Source: Prolixibacteraceae bacterium UBA6162 (lineage in GTDB: Bacteria; Bacteroidota; Bacteroidia; Bacteroidales; Prolixibacteraceae). From it: a stretch of DNA of 32,569 bases. The notes beneath the pieces are model-generated. The model was given only the letters and a program-made list of their open reading frames with translations, did not search any database and was not told the DNA's origin. Position 1 is the stretch's first letter; each line of letters begins with the position of its first letter. Below are positions 8,662-16,809 of the stretch, piece by piece. The position numbers and the translations under genes are program-made. The stretch spans positions 1 through 32,569 of the forward strand of contig DIUI01000013.1 of NCBI GenBank assembly GCA_002428215.1, written 5' to 3'.

Positions 8662-9904
8662 AATTACAAGCTACAATCTGGCAAGAGAGCGCTATGCTGC
8701 GCTGGGTGTCGATACCGATGCCGCGTTGCAACAGCTTTCGCAAATACCCATTTCACTGCACTGCTGGCAGGCCGACGATGTTCATGGGTTTGAACACCAC
8801 AGCGGTGAACCTGGAGGAGGATTGGCAGTAACAGGAAACTATCCGGGAAGGGCTAAAACTATACAACATCTTCGTGATGATTTGGAAATGGCGATGTCGT
8901 TAATTCCAGGCCCCATAAGGGTGAATCTGCACGCCATTTATGGTGATTTCAGCCACCGGCCGGCCGATCGTGATGCAATAGGTCCTGAACACTTCATCAG
9001 TTGGGTGCAATGGGCTAGCCAACTTGGTATTGCCCTCGATTTTAACAGCTCATTTTTTGGTCATCCCAAAGCTTCTGACGGTTTTACACTGGCAAACGCC
9101 GATGCCGGTATAAGAGATTTCTGGGTCGAGCACGGACGCAGGTGCAGAGAGATTGCTGCATATATGGGGCGTGAGCAGGGTAGTCCTTGCATCCACAATG
9201 TTTGGATTCCTGATGGAGCCAAGGATGAGACGGTTAACCGGCTTCTGCATCGTCGCCTCCTCGAAGAATCGCTCGACGCCATTTTTCAAACGCCTATCAA
9301 GGAGGAAGAGATGCTGGATGCGGTAGAGAGCAAGCTTTTTGGAATTGGCAGCGAAAGCTTTGTCGTGGGTTCGTTCGAGTTTTATATGGGATACTCCATT
9401 ACCCGCAACAAAATGCTTTGTCTCGATATGGGGCATTTCCATCCTACCGAATCTGTAGCCGATAAAGTGTCGGCGGTAATGCTATACGTTAAGAAGCTCC
9501 TGTTTCATTTTAGCCGCGGCATTCGCTGGGACAGTGACCATGTAGTTACTTTTAACGATGCCATGCGTGATCTGGCCCTTGAACTAGTGCGAAGTAACGT
9601 CCTGCACCGTTCTTCATTGGCGCTCGATTTCTTTGATGCCAGTATCAACCGCATTGGTGCCTATGTTGTGGGTACCAGAGCTGCACAAAAAGCGCTGCTT
9701 TTTGCGCTCCTCGAACCCCGAGTATTGCTTAGCGGGTACGAAGATGAGGGCAGGCTTTTCGAGCGGCTTGCACTCCTCGAGGAGATGAAAAGTATGCCTT
9801 TTGGCGATGTCTGGAACTACTATTGCATCTCCCGGAATGTGCCGCCGGGGACCGGTTATTTTGAAGCTGTGGGCAAATACGAAACAGTTACTGCACTTCG
9901 GTAA
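8654..9904 (+). CDS. rhaA: L-rhamnose isomerase RhaA
   Basis: RhaA converts L-rhamnose to L-rhamnulose, feeding RhaB; it is a cytoplasmic metal-dependent TIM-barrel enzyme. The 416 residues match the usual length of about 415-420. Clear family signatures are ISLHCWQADDVHGFE near the N-terminus, AVTGNYPGRA, HNVWIPDGAKD, LDMGHFHPTE and GIRWDSDHVV, which together supply the acidic and His metal ligands and the substrate-binding residues. The ATG overlaps the last codons of rhaB by 8 bases. Gene order rhaB-rhaA is common in Bacteroidetes; the usual following transporter and rhamnulose-1-phosphate aldolase genes are absent and the next gene is iorA. Confidence 0.96.
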   Translation: MSEITSYNLARERYAALGVDTDAALQQLSQIPISLHCWQADDVHGFEHHSGEPGGGLAVTGNYPGRAKTIQHLRDDLEMAMSLIPGPIRVNLHAIYGDFSHRPADRDAIGPEHFISWVQWASQLGIALDFNSSFFGHPKASDGFTLANADAGIRDFWVEHGRRCREIAAYMGREQGSPCIHNVWIPDGAKDETVNRLLHRRLLEESLDAIFQTPIKEEEMLDAVESKLFGIGSESFVVGSFEFYMGYSITRNKMLCLDMGHFHPTESVADKVSAVMLYVKKLLFHFSRGIRWDSDHVVTFNDAMRDLALELVRSNVLHRSSLALDFFDASINRIGAYVVGTRAAQKALLFALLEPRVLLSGYEDEGRLFERLALLEEMKSMPFGDVWNYYCISRNVPPGTGYFEAVGKYETVTALR

Positions 9905-9927
9905 TCTATATGTTATAGAGTATTTTT
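9905..9927 (+). terminator. Candidate weak terminator after rhaA
   Basis: Immediately after the rhaA stop, TCTATA-TGT-TATAGA forms a 6-bp perfect stem with a 3-base loop (9905-9919), followed shortly by a run of five T (9923-9927). The stem is A/T-rich, so it would be weak, but its position is right for ending the rhaBA transcript. Confidence 0.4.
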
Positions 9928-9977
9928 CGGGTAGCTTAAGCCTGACAATTGCGGTGGTTTCGACCTGGGAAGAGTCG

Positions 9978-9985
9978 TAGATTTG
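9978..9985 (+). promoter_or_regulatory. Candidate -7 promoter element for iorAB
   Basis: TAGATTTG matches TAnnTTTG exactly, 29 bases before the iorA ATG. A clear -33 element is not visible at standard spacing. Together with the hairpin after rhaA it supports iorAB being a separate transcription unit. Confidence 0.45.
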
Positions 9986-10014
9986 ATTAAAACCAAGGAA
10001 CCAAAACTGCAGTT

Positions 10015-11640
10015 ATGCAAAAGATGTTACTGCTGGGCGCCGAGGCAGTAGGTCAGGGCGCCATTGATGGAGGTATTTCGGGGGTGTATGCTTATCCCGG
10101 AACGCCATCAACCGAGATTACAGAATATATACAATCGAATACCGGAGCTATCAGGCGCAACATCCACAGAACCTGGTCGGCCAACGAAAAGACTGCTTAC
10201 GAAGCAGCCTTGGGGATGTCTTATGCCGGCAAGCGTTCTCTTGTTTGTATGAAGCATGTGGGGCTTAACGTAGCCGCCGATCCCTTCATGAATTCCTGTG
10301 TAACGGGCATACATGGAGGTTTGTTGTTGGCGGTTGCCGACGATCCATCGATGCACTCTTCTCAAAATGAGCAGGATACCCGTTTTTACGGCAAATTTGG
10401 AATGGTGCCCATCCTGGAACCTTCCTGTCAGCAGGAAGCTTACGATATGACGCTGTACGGTCTGGATCTGTCTGAACGGATGCAGGTTCCGGTTATACTG
10501 CGTTTAACCACGCGGCTGGCACATTCACGATCTGGCGTGGTGCAACAGAATCCCCGGGCCGAAAATTCAATTTCGCTACCATCCGATCCAAAACAGTTTC
10601 TACTGCTTCCTGCATTTGCCCGTTTAAAATACCGTCGGTTGCTTGACAAGCAGCCTGAAATGCTGCTGACCTCTGAAAATTCTGCTTACAATGAGCTCCT
10701 TCCCGGCTCAGATCGCAGCCTGGGGATTATTTGCTGTGGTCTCGCATATAATTACCTGAAGGAGCATTACAGCCAAACCGACTGTCCCTATTCTGTGGTT
10801 AAGATTTCGCAATATCCACTGCCCATCGGATTAATTAAGGAGCTTGATGGGCTTTGCGACGAAATACTGGTAATAGAGGAGGGGTTTCCATTTGTTGAGG
10901 AGCAACTCGTTGACCTGCTGGGAAGAGGCAAACGCATTACTGGAAGGTTGTCCGGCGCACTTCCGCGTACCGGAGAGCTCAACCCCGATTGGGTAGGTAA
11001 AGCCCTCGGCAAAGATACTTTGTCTGTTTTTTCTGTTCCGGAAGTGGTTAAAAACAGACCTCCGGCCCTTTGCGAAGGATGCGGACATCAGGATGTTTAC
11101 CTTGCACTCAATGAAGCCCTGATGGATTTGGGCCATGGCCGGGTATTCTCCGATATTGGTTGCTATACACTGGGTGCCCTTCAGCCATACGATGCTATTG
11201 ATACCTGTGTCGATATGGGTGCTTCTGTAACCATGGCCAAAGGTGCTGCGGATGCCGGATGGTCGCCGGTATTTGCAGTAATTGGCGATTCCACCTTCAC
11301 CCACTCCGGAATTACGGGCCTGATCGACTGTGTGAACGATGGTGTTAATGTGAATATAATTGTTCTCGACAATCAATCGGTGGCTATGACAGGCGGCCAG
11401 GAGTCGTCGGCTAAGGACAAAATTGAAGCAATCTGTCTTGGCGTTGGCGTCGAGTCCGATCATATTCAGACTGTTGTTCCATTGAAAAAAAATCATCAGC
11501 TCATGGTCGACGTAATTTCCGCCGAAATGAAGTACAATGGCGTTTCGGTAATTGTAGCCCGGCGCACTTGTCTGCAGAAAATTGTGCGCGATAAACGTGA
11601 GGCAAGACTTAAAAAGGAGCTGAATCAGACTGTTAAATGA
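10015..11640 (+). CDS. iorA: Indolepyruvate:acceptor oxidoreductase alpha subunit, lacking the ferredoxin domain
   Basis: This is the large subunit of a thiamine-pyrophosphate 2-oxoacid oxidoreductase that decarboxylates aryl pyruvates (from aromatic amino acids) to acyl-CoA with transfer of electrons to ferredoxin. The N-terminal pyrimidine-binding domain has GVYAYPGTPSTEITEY. The middle has the IorA block ALCEGCGHQDVY (C353, C356). The TPP site is G424-D425-S426 with LDNQSVAMTGGQ around N453. At 541 residues it is shorter than archaeal IorA (about 600-650), which ends in two ferredoxin-type [4Fe-4S] motifs. Here the chain stops soon after VIVARRTCLQK, with a single Cys and a basic tail, so the usual electron path is missing. 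It is followed by iorB with a 23-base gap to the preferred iorB start. Substrate specificity is inferred from family only. Confidence 0.9.
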   Translation: MQKMLLLGAEAVGQGAIDGGISGVYAYPGTPSTEITEYIQSNTGAIRRNIHRTWSANEKTAYEAALGMSYAGKRSLVCMKHVGLNVAADPFMNSCVTGIHGGLLLAVADDPSMHSSQNEQDTRFYGKFGMVPILEPSCQQEAYDMTLYGLDLSERMQVPVILRLTTRLAHSRSGVVQQNPRAENSISLPSDPKQFLLLPAFARLKYRRLLDKQPEMLLTSENSAYNELLPGSDRSLGIICCGLAYNYLKEHYSQTDCPYSVVKISQYPLPIGLIKELDGLCDEILVIEEGFPFVEEQLVDLLGRGKRITGRLSGALPRTGELNPDWVGKALGKDTLSVFSVPEVVKNRPPALCEGCGHQDVYLALNEALMDLGHGRVFSDIGCYTLGALQPYDAIDTCVDMGASVTMAKGAADAGWSPVFAVIGDSTFTHSGITGLIDCVNDGVNVNIIVLDNQSVAMTGGQESSAKDKIEAICLGVGVESDHIQTVVPLKKNHQLMVDVISAEMKYNGVSVIVARRTCLQKIVRDKREARLKKELNQTVK

Positions 11641-11663
11641 ACCATGGATAAAAAATGGGACCT

Positions 11664-12257
11664 ATGAAGATAGATGTTATTTTAGCAGGTGTTGGAGGAC
11701 AGGGTATTCTTACCATTGCTGCCATTATCGGAACGGCAGCCCTGAAGAACGGACTTTACCTTAAACAGGCCGAAACCCATGGTATGAGTCAGCGAGGAGG
11801 AGCAGTGGTTTCACATCTTCGCATCTCCGATACCCCTATTGCCTCCGATCTTATTCCAATGGCTTCGGCTGAAGTCATAATTTCGGTCGAGCCCATGGAG
11901 TCGCTGCGGTATCTCCATTATCTTGATCCAAAAGGCTATCTTATTACCAATTCCACCATAGTGGACAACATTCCCGATTACCCCGATTTTTCGATATTGG
12001 AAAGGGAGATTTCCAAATTGCCGCATGCGCTAACATTACCTGCCGACGAAATTGCGGCTGCACTTGGAAATTCAAGAGGATCCAATTTAGTTATGCTTGG
12101 CGCTGCATCTCCGGTAATTAAAATTCCTGATAGCGATTTTGAGGAAGCCATTGTGACTTGCTTTGCAGCTAAGGGAGATCAGATGGTAAAAGCCAATTTG
12201 GATGCTTACCGGGCTGGGCGTGATTATGCTACATCGCATTTGCAACTTCCTGCTTAG
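11664..12257 (+). CDS. iorB: Indolepyruvate:acceptor oxidoreductase beta subunit
   Basis: This is the small (gamma-domain-like) subunit that pairs with IorA, about 197 residues, matching the family length of about 190-200. It begins MKIDVILAGVGGQGILTIA, with the glycine-rich GVGGQG motif, and contains LKQAETHGMSQRGGAVVSHLR, the most conserved block of the family. The ATG at 11664 is preferred over 11655 (which would add MGP) because the family starts here and a GGGA sequence lies four bases upstream. It is the last gene of the iorAB unit; sucA starts 230 bases downstream from its own probable promoter. Confidence 0.92.
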   Translation: MKIDVILAGVGGQGILTIAAIIGTAALKNGLYLKQAETHGMSQRGGAVVSHLRISDTPIASDLIPMASAEVIISVEPMESLRYLHYLDPKGYLITNSTIVDNIPDYPDFSILEREISKLPHALTLPADEIAAALGNSRGSNLVMLGAASPVIKIPDSDFEEAIVTCFAAKGDQMVKANLDAYRAGRDYATSHLQLPA

Positions 12258-12421
12258 AGCTTTAGGAATGCCTGTTTTTAGAGCCGGGAAATCAATCGAA
12301 TAGCTGCTTTTGAAAGCGATGTAGTTGGATGATAGTATCATTTAGGGAGCCCTCCCTGCCGTTTCCACAGATCAAGAGAATTATTAACCACCCGTTTTCA
12401 GTCTTGAAGCCGAAAAAGGAT

Positions 12422-12429
12422 TATTTTTG
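12422..12429 (+). promoter_or_regulatory. Candidate -7 promoter element for sucAB
   Basis: TATTTTTG is an exact TAnnTTTG match, 58 bases before the sucA ATG. Transcription would start near 12433-12437, inside the inverted repeat that directly abuts this element. The -33 match is poor. Confidence 0.4.
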
Positions 12430-12451
12430 CAACCAACTTTTAGGTTGGTTG
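12430..12451. repeat. 8-bp perfect inverted repeat next to the sucA -7 element
   Basis: CAACCAAC (12430-12437) and GTTGGTTG (12444-12451) are separated by TTTTAG. No T-run follows, so a terminator is unlikely. The repeat begins immediately after the candidate -7 element, as expected of a repressor operator over the transcription start. The right arm recurs exactly at 12479-12486, one base before the sucA ATG. Confidence 0.5.
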
Positions 12452-12478
12452 TTACAATTCGGATACTTAATATTAATT

Positions 12479-12486
12479 GTTGGTTG
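12479..12486 (+). promoter_or_regulatory. Third copy of the 8-mer at the sucA translation start
   Basis: GTTGGTTG lies one base upstream of the sucA ATG (12488), where a ribosome would bind. It is complementary to CAACCAAC at 12430-12437, which can also pair with 12444-12451; only one pairing can form at a time. This is a sequence fact; any regulatory role is inferred. Confidence 0.3.
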
Positions 12487-12487
12487 A

Positions 12488-15232
12488 ATGGACAATAATT
12501 CTCCTGCCGGGAGTCTTGATATAGCCGCAATAGAGACACTCTATCAGACATGGTTGGCAGATAACGATGCAGTTGATCAAAGTTGGCATCATTTTTTTTC
12601 AGGTTTCGATTTGGCTTTAAGGAATTTTCCGCAGAAGCCGGGAATGGTCGGAATGGAAAACATCCAAAAGGAGTTTGCAATTTTAAGCCTGATTCATGGT
12701 TACCGACAAAGGGGACACCTCTTTACACGGACCAATCCTGTGCGGCAGCGCCGTAAATATCTGCCTACACTTGATATCGAAAATTTCGGACTTTCGGCCA
12801 GTGATCTCGAGACCGTTTTCCAGGCTGGAAACGATATCGGCATTGGTCCGGCTAAATTGAAGGACATAATTGCACATCTCGAAGCTACCTATTGCGAATC
12901 GATAGGAGTTGAGTATGTCTATATGCGCGACCCCGAGTTGGTAAACTGGCTCAAGCTGAAGATGGAGAGTGCCAAAAACAGACAGGAGTATTCAACTGAA
13001 AAGAGGAAGCACTTTTACTACCATCTCAAGTTGGCAGTTGGTTTCGAAAATTTCATTCACAAAAAGTTTGTTGGAGCCAAACGCTTTTCGCTCGAAGGGG
13101 CCGAGGCGCTGATTCCCGGACTGGATGCTGTCATTGAAAAGGGGGCAGAGCTGGGTATTCGTGAGTTCATAATTGGAATGGCCCACCGCGGACGACTTAA
13201 TGTGCTTGCCAACATTATGGAGAAGCCGTTTGAGCGCATCTTTAAAGAGTTTTACGGCACCGAGTATGAGGGAGATGTAGCGCTGGGCGATGTTAAGTAC
13301 CACCTCGGATTTGAGAGTGAGGTGACTACCGATCTGGGTGAAAAGGTTAAGCTAAAATTGTTGCCCAATCCTTCGCATCTCGAAACCGTGAATGGATTGG
13401 TAGAGGGTATGTCGCGCTCACTTATCGATATTGAGTATAACGGCGATTCCCAAAAGCTTGCCCCTATTCTGATTCATGGTGATGCTGCAATTGCGGCTCA
13501 GGGTATTGTGTACGAAACCATACAGATGTCGCAGTTGCCAGGTTATAAAACCGGTGGGACCATCCATATGGTTATCAACAATCAGGTTGGATTTACCACC
13601 AATTATACCGAAGCACGCTCCAGTACTTACGCTACTGATATAGCCAAAGTTACCCGTTCTCCCGTTTTTCATGTTAATGGCGACGATGTCGAGGCGGTCA
13701 TTTATACCGTCAGACTGGCAATGGAGTTTCGTCAGCGGTTTCAGCAGGATGTTTTTATTGATATTCTTTGTTACCGGAAATATGGACACAATGAGGGCGA
13801 TGAGCCACGTTTTACCCAACCTACGCTCTATAAAATAATTGCCAATCATCCCAATCCGCGGGATATTTATGGTCGCAAGCTTGCCAGGCTTGGTATCTTG
13901 ACAGAGGAGGAAGCCCACAATAAGGTTCTGGAATTTGACCGGATGCTAGAAGAACGCTATGCGCTTTCTGAGAAAATTGAGAAACTCAATATTCAGAATT
14001 TCTTGGTAGATGCCTACCGCGGCTTTGAACGCATAAGCAGAAGTTCATTCGACTATTCGGCCGATACGGCCATTCCTCGTCAACGATTGGAACAGCTGGC
14101 AGAGCGAATCTATACACTCCCTGAATCGCTCAAGTTTTTCAATAAAGTAAACAGAATCGTGGCAGACCGCCGCAATATGATGCACGAAAACAGCATCGAC
14201 TGGGCACTGGCTGAGCTACTTGCATATGCTTCGCTGGTTGACGAAGGGCATCCGGTGAGATTAAGCGGCCAAGACAGCGAACGGGGTACCTTTGCCCATC
14301 GCCATGCTGCATTTACCGTGGAGGACGTAGATGAAAAATATATTCCTCTAAAACATATTTCACCCAACCAGGCCCCTTTTAATGTGTACAATTCGCTGCT
14401 GTCGGAATATGCTGTTTTAGGTTTCGAATACGGTTATGCAATGGCCGAGCCGAATGGATTAACCATTTGGGAGGCTCAGTTTGGTGATTTTGCCAACGTC
14501 GCTCAGGTAATTATCGACCAGTACATAACTTCTGCCTCCGAAAAATGGGGTCTCTTGAACGGACTAACCCTGCTTTTACCGCATGGATACGAGGGGCAGG
14601 GCCCCGAGCATTCAAGTGCCCGAATGGAAAGGTTTCTCACCCTTGCCGCAGGGAACAATATGCAGATTGTGGTGCCAACCACCCCCGCAAATTTCTTTCA
14701 CCTGTTGCGCCGTCAGGTTAAATGGAATATTCGTTTGCCATTGGTGGTGTTTACACCCAAAAGCCTTCTGCGCCATCCTCAGGTAATATCAACGGTCGAA
14801 GATCTGGCATTGGGTTCTTTCCAAGAGGTTATCGATGATCAGCTTGCTGATCGTGATGCCGTAAAACGAATTATCTTCACCAATGGACGCCTCTATTACG
14901 ATTTGTTGAAACGCCGAAATGAGGAGGCTGTTAACTGTGCTGCGATTGTCAGGATTGAACAGATTTACCCGTTGCCTGAAGCACGTATTCAGGAAATTAT
15001 TGCCGGTTATCCCAATGTAAAATCTATCTATTGGGCACAGGATGAACCCGAAAATCAGGGTGCATGGCCATTCTTGAACCGAAAACTACCCCATATCGGG
15101 TTCAAACTGGCTGCCAGACCCGAGAGTGCCAGTCCGGCTGTTGGACTTTTAGAACAGCACCGCAAACGTTTACAGCGGGTGCTGGATACCGCATTTACCC
15201 CAGATGAGTTTTGTTCGCAAAAAACCAATTAA
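12488..15232 (+). CDS. sucA: 2-oxoglutarate dehydrogenase E1 component SucA
   Basis: SucA is the thiamine-pyrophosphate E1 of the 2-oxoglutarate dehydrogenase complex of the TCA cycle; it decarboxylates 2-oxoglutarate and passes the succinyl group to lipoyl-SucB. The 914 residues match the homodimeric E1o family. The N-terminal tail (IETLYQTWLADNDAVDQSWHHFF) is the segment that contacts the other subunits. Later blocks are GMAHRGRLNVLANIM, the TPP-binding HGDAAIAAQG (G331-D332-A333) through NNQ (364-366), YRKYGHNEGDEPRFTQP, SGQDSERGTFAHRHA, EAQFGDFANVAQVIIDQ and LPHGYEGQGPEHSSARMERFL. The ATG at 12488 gives the family N-terminus. It is three bases from sucB, hence cotranscribed. No E3 (lipoamide dehydrogenase) gene is in the window. 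Confidence 0.97.
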   Translation: MDNNSPAGSLDIAAIETLYQTWLADNDAVDQSWHHFFSGFDLALRNFPQKPGMVGMENIQKEFAILSLIHGYRQRGHLFTRTNPVRQRRKYLPTLDIENFGLSASDLETVFQAGNDIGIGPAKLKDIIAHLEATYCESIGVEYVYMRDPELVNWLKLKMESAKNRQEYSTEKRKHFYYHLKLAVGFENFIHKKFVGAKRFSLEGAEALIPGLDAVIEKGAELGIREFIIGMAHRGRLNVLANIMEKPFERIFKEFYGTEYEGDVALGDVKYHLGFESEVTTDLGEKVKLKLLPNPSHLETVNGLVEGMSRSLIDIEYNGDSQKLAPILIHGDAAIAAQGIVYETIQMSQLPGYKTGGTIHMVINNQVGFTTNYTEARSSTYATDIAKVTRSPVFHVNGDDVEAVIYTVRLAMEFRQRFQQDVFIDILCYRKYGHNEGDEPRFTQPTLYKIIANHPNPRDIYGRKLARLGILTEEEAHNKVLEFDRMLEERYALSEKIEKLNIQNFLVDAYRGFERISRSSFDYSADTAIPRQRLEQLAERIYTLPESLKFFNKVNRIVADRRNMMHENSIDWALAELLAYASLVDEGHPVRLSGQDSERGTFAHRHAAFTVEDVDEKYIPLKHISPNQAPFNVYNSLLSEYAVLGFEYGYAMAEPNGLTIWEAQFGDFANVAQVIIDQYITSASEKWGLLNGLTLLLPHGYEGQGPEHSSARMERFLTLAAGNNMQIVVPTTPANFFHLLRRQVKWNIRLPLVVFTPKSLLRHPQVISTVEDLALGSFQEVIDDQLADRDAVKRIIFTNGRLYYDLLKRRNEEAVNCAAIVRIEQIYPLPEARIQEIIAGYPNVKSIYWAQDEPENQGAWPFLNRKLPHIGFKLAARPESASPAVGLLEQHRKRLQRVLDTAFTPDEFCSQKTN

Positions 15233-15235
15233 CCT

Positions 15236-16480
15236 ATGATAGCTGAAGTTAAAGTCCCTAGTCCGGGAGAATCGATTACCGAAGTAGAGATTGGCCGGTG
15301 GATGGCCGAGGACGGTGCGCTGGTGCGCAAAGGTCAGGAGATTGCTGAGATTGAAAGCGATAAAGCAACTCTTACACTCATTGCCGAAGCCGATGGAAAG
15401 CTAAGTCACAAGGTCAAAGAGGGTGATGCAGTGGCCGTAGGAACGGTAGCCTGTACCATTGATACCTCGGTGAGTTTACCCGCTGTATCTGCTGAGGTTG
15501 CTAAAAATGAAACGCCGGAGGTTCCCACTGAGAAACAGCCTGCAATGGCTAATCCAACCCCTGCGGCTGAGCCAGAAAAGAGGAGTGAGGCTGTGAAACT
15601 TACTGCAGTAGCCCGCGAAATAATGAAAGATCACAATATGTCGGTCGATGAACTGCTGGCTGGATTGAAACGGATTGGCAAGAAGGAGGTAGAGGCTGTG
15701 CTTGAGCTCCGAAGCCAACCAAATGCTGCAATGGTGGCGGCAATTCCTTCGCGGGTGGTTAACCGGGAGAAGATGTCCATGTTGCGGCGCAAACTTAGCG
15801 AGCGATTGGTGGCAGTGAAAAATGAAACGGCCATGCTCACAACCTTTAACGAGGTAGATATGAGCTATGTTATGGAGATTCGCAATCGCTATCAGCAGAA
15901 GTTTACCGAAAAGCATGGGCTGAAACTTGGCTTCATGTCGTTTTTTACGAAAGCCGCTGCTTTGGCCATGCGTTTCCATCCATCGGTCAATGCACAATTG
16001 GACGGCGAGGATATTCTTCAACCTGAATTTGTGGATATCGGAATCGCGGTTCAAACTCCCAAGGGACTTATGGTACCGGTTGTTAGAAATGCCGAGGCAA
16101 AATCTTTATCTACAATTGAGTCCGAAATTAAATCCCTGGCAGAGAAAGCAAGAAATAAAAAGATATCTGTTGAGGAGCTGAGTGGGGGTACTTTTACAAT
16201 CACCAACGGTGGAGTTTTTGGATCGCTTATGTCGACTCCCATCATCAATCCTCCGCAGTCGGCTATTTTGGGAATGCACAATATTGTGGATAGACCTGTT
16301 GCCATCGATGGTCAGGTCGTGGTTCGTCCAATGATGTACATTGCCTTGTCATACGATCACAGGGTTATTGACGGCAAAGATTCAGTTGGCTTTTTAGTTA
16401 AGGTTAAAGAGTTTATTGAGCATCCCGAACGAATGCTTATTCATGGATTAGACCCCATTGAGGGGTTGCTCGAAATCTGA
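15236..16480 (+). CDS. sucB: Dihydrolipoyllysine-residue succinyltransferase (E2) SucB
   Basis: SucB is the E2 core of the 2-oxoglutarate dehydrogenase complex; it carries the succinyl group on a lipoyl lysine and transfers it to CoA. Domain order is complete in 414 residues. A lipoyl domain (about 1-75) carries the modified lysine K43 in [10 protein letters not shown] Pro/Ala/Glu-rich linker follows, then a peripheral-subunit-binding domain (about 122-158, [19 protein letters not shown]). The catalytic acyltransferase domain ends in [14 protein letters not shown] with H375 and D379. The presence of the E3-binding domain implies a lipoamide dehydrogenase encoded elsewhere. The ATG lies three bases after the sucA stop. 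Confidence 0.97.
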   Translation: MIAEVKVPSPGESITEVEIGRWMAEDGALVRKGQEIAEIESDKATLTLIAEADGKLSHKVKEGDAVAVGTVACTIDTSVSLPAVSAEVAKNETPEVPTEKQPAMANPTPAAEPEKRSEAVKLTAVAREIMKDHNMSVDELLAGLKRIGKKEVEAVLELRSQPNAAMVAAIPSRVVNREKMSMLRRKLSERLVAVKNETAMLTTFNEVDMSYVMEIRNRYQQKFTEKHGLKLGFMSFFTKAAALAMRFHPSVNAQLDGEDILQPEFVDIGIAVQTPKGLMVPVVRNAEAKSLSTIESEIKSLAEKARNKKISVEELSGGTFTITNGGVFGSLMSTPIINPPQSAILGMHNIVDRPVAIDGQVVVRPMMYIALSYDHRVIDGKDSVGFLVKVKEFIEHPERMLIHGLDPIEGLLEI

Positions 16481-16809
16481 TTTTCCGAAAACTTTCAGTT
16501 TGCAGGTTGCTTCAAATTAGTTGATTCCAACCTGGGCAATCATGGTGTGTACGTCATTGTCGTGAATGTACCCTATGTGTCCATTGTCCATTTGAAAATA
16601 CGGAGCGGTTTCATTAGATTTGGTCTCTCTATTTTCCACAGGCGAAATAGAATGATAATTGGTCGGGAAGCCTGCAGCCTGACATTCTTTCCTTGTTTAA
16701 TATTGAATTGAAAACCTGGAAGAGCTGTTGAATTGCCGGGGATATGGTTGCCTGTCGGATAGTTCGAAAAGGGATTTAAATGGTTGAATAACCCATAAAA
16801 GTTAGGTTA
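16481..16809. other. 329-base intergenic region between sucB and the fucosidase gene
   Basis: No recognised gene, RNA or strong hairpin. The minus strand has a stop-free stretch of 59 codons (16517-16696) with protein-like composition but no ATG at its beginning. The promoter of the downstream GH29 gene should be here, but I find no exact TAnnTTTG near its start. Confidence 0.4.
16517..16696 (-). pseudogene. Possible gene remnant or small ORF, antisense, unidentified
   Basis: Read on the minus strand, a 59-codon open stretch ends in a TAA stop at 16517-16519. It contains hydrophilic, Gly/Asn/His/Asp-rich protein-like sequence such as NYHSISPVENRE and MDNGHIGYIHDNDVH. The only in-frame ATGs are internal (near residues 36 and 51), and the frame is closed by a stop at 16697-16699. 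It could be the 3' remnant of a lost gene, a small gene with a GTG start, or chance; I do not recognise a family. The opposite strand is also open here, which lowers confidence. Confidence 0.2.

Noticed and set aside
12258..12421. Terminator after iorB
   Set aside because: Only 3- to 4-bp pairings near 12266-12280; no convincing hairpin with a T-run.
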